NCBI GenBank assembly: GCA_036655975.1
Contig: JAVVPD010000001.1
Span: forward strand, 1 to 64,000
Length of the DNA stretch: 64,000 bases
Reading direction: 5' to 3'
From: CASQEL01 sp036655975
GTDB taxonomy: Bacteria > Desulfobacterota > Desulfovibrionia > Desulfovibrionales > Desulfovibrionaceae
Position numbers and translations under genes: made by a program. How positions within the stretch are numbered: the first letter of the stretch is position 1; the number at the start of each line of letters is the position of its first letter. Below are positions 63,795 through 64,000 of the stretch, piece after piece. The notes below the pieces were generated by a model, which was given only the letters and a program-made list of their open reading frames with translations, searched no databases and had not been told where the DNA came from.

Positions 63795-64000
63795 TTATTG
63801 ACGATGAAGTCTTGGTACGCACCCTCGTAACGGAAGTGGGCATCCATCTGGGGCATACGGTTGTGGAGGCTTCAACACTGGCCGAAGGTCATACCCAGGC
63901 GCAGGCCATGATACAGCGTGGACAAGGGCCAGATGTCATATTGCTAGACGTGCGCCTGCCCGACGGCAATGGTCTGGAACATTTACGCACCTTTGGTGCG
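63779..64000 (+). CDS. Response regulator, 5' part only (window edge)
   Basis: 74 codons are visible. They form most of a receiver domain: acidic pair I-I-D-D-E and phospho-Asp in I-L-L-D-V-R-L-P-D-G-N-G. The ATG lies inside the kinase gene (16-base overlap) with GGAGAG before it. The rest is beyond the window. Given the sigma-54 promoter of nrfHA and the known D. vulgaris arrangement, an NtrC-type output (NrfR) is expected but cannot be seen here. Confidence 0.85.
   Translation, partial: MAHILIIDDEVLVRTLVTEVGIHLGHTVVEASTLAEGHTQAQAMIQRGQGPDVILLDVRLPDGNGLEHLRTFGA

Overview
The window reads as one stretch of a Desulfovibrionaceae chromosome (Desulfovibrio/Bilophila-like), roughly mid-50s percent GC by eye. 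Pointers to that family are a NrfH that begins M-G-I-P-R-N-G-P, a lipoprotein NrfA, a chemoreceptor ending in a bacteriohemerythrin domain (DcrH type), a stand-alone AICAR transformylase, an aldehyde:ferredoxin oxidoreductase with its own polyferredoxin, a four-subunit 2-oxoacid:ferredoxin oxidoreductase and a TRAP transporter. I found no tRNA, rRNA, CRISPR array, prophage or intact insertion sequence. A 10-base run of N at 5096-5105 marks an assembly join inside the start of narG.

Layout. 1-4.9 kb: the terminator of an off-window gene, then an IclR regulator, an FAD amine oxidase, RidA and an MFS carrier, which look like a small amine-catabolic cassette. 5.0-12.6 kb: narGHJI followed by a TDT/SLAC1-type channel. 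Convergent to it, 12.6-16.0 kb: a hybrid histidine kinase and an NMT1-type periplasmic binding protein. 16.2-30.7 kb: larB, a sigma-54 activator with a degenerate receiver, ppiD-gpt-glmS, a secreted protein built of two HdeA-like repeats, the lipoprotein-coaBC-unknown operon, queA, the 2-oxoacid oxidoreductase operon and a HEAT-like protein. 30.9-36.8 kb: a diguanylate cyclase, an M24 peptidase, a four-helix membrane protein and the hemerythrin chemoreceptor. 37-50.7 kb: pyrK-pyrD, polyferredoxin-AOR, gph, an orphan binding protein, purH (transformylase only), mltF, purA, holB, a tandem-receiver protein and asnS. 50.9-57.6 kb: a Crp/Fnr regulator divergent from a TRAP operon, an MFS protein and two secreted unknowns. 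58.1-64 kb: gapA, nrfHA on the minus strand, and divergently a heme-motif hybrid kinase with the first part of its response regulator.

How it fits together. NarGHI on the inner membrane would reduce nitrate to nitrite on the cytoplasmic side, and NrfHA would reduce nitrite to ammonium in the periplasm, so the two ends of the window encode a complete dissimilatory nitrate-to-ammonium route. No narK is present; the TDT protein is the candidate nitrate/nitrite passage. A clear sigma-54 promoter lies upstream of nrfH, and the divergent kinase carries a periplasmic CxxCH heme motif. This fits a nitrite- or NO-responsive NrfS/NrfR-type control. Other points of interest are a dispersed intergenic repeat family (four copies at 42.9-57.7 kb, two with a perfect hairpin) and several very clean inverted repeats.
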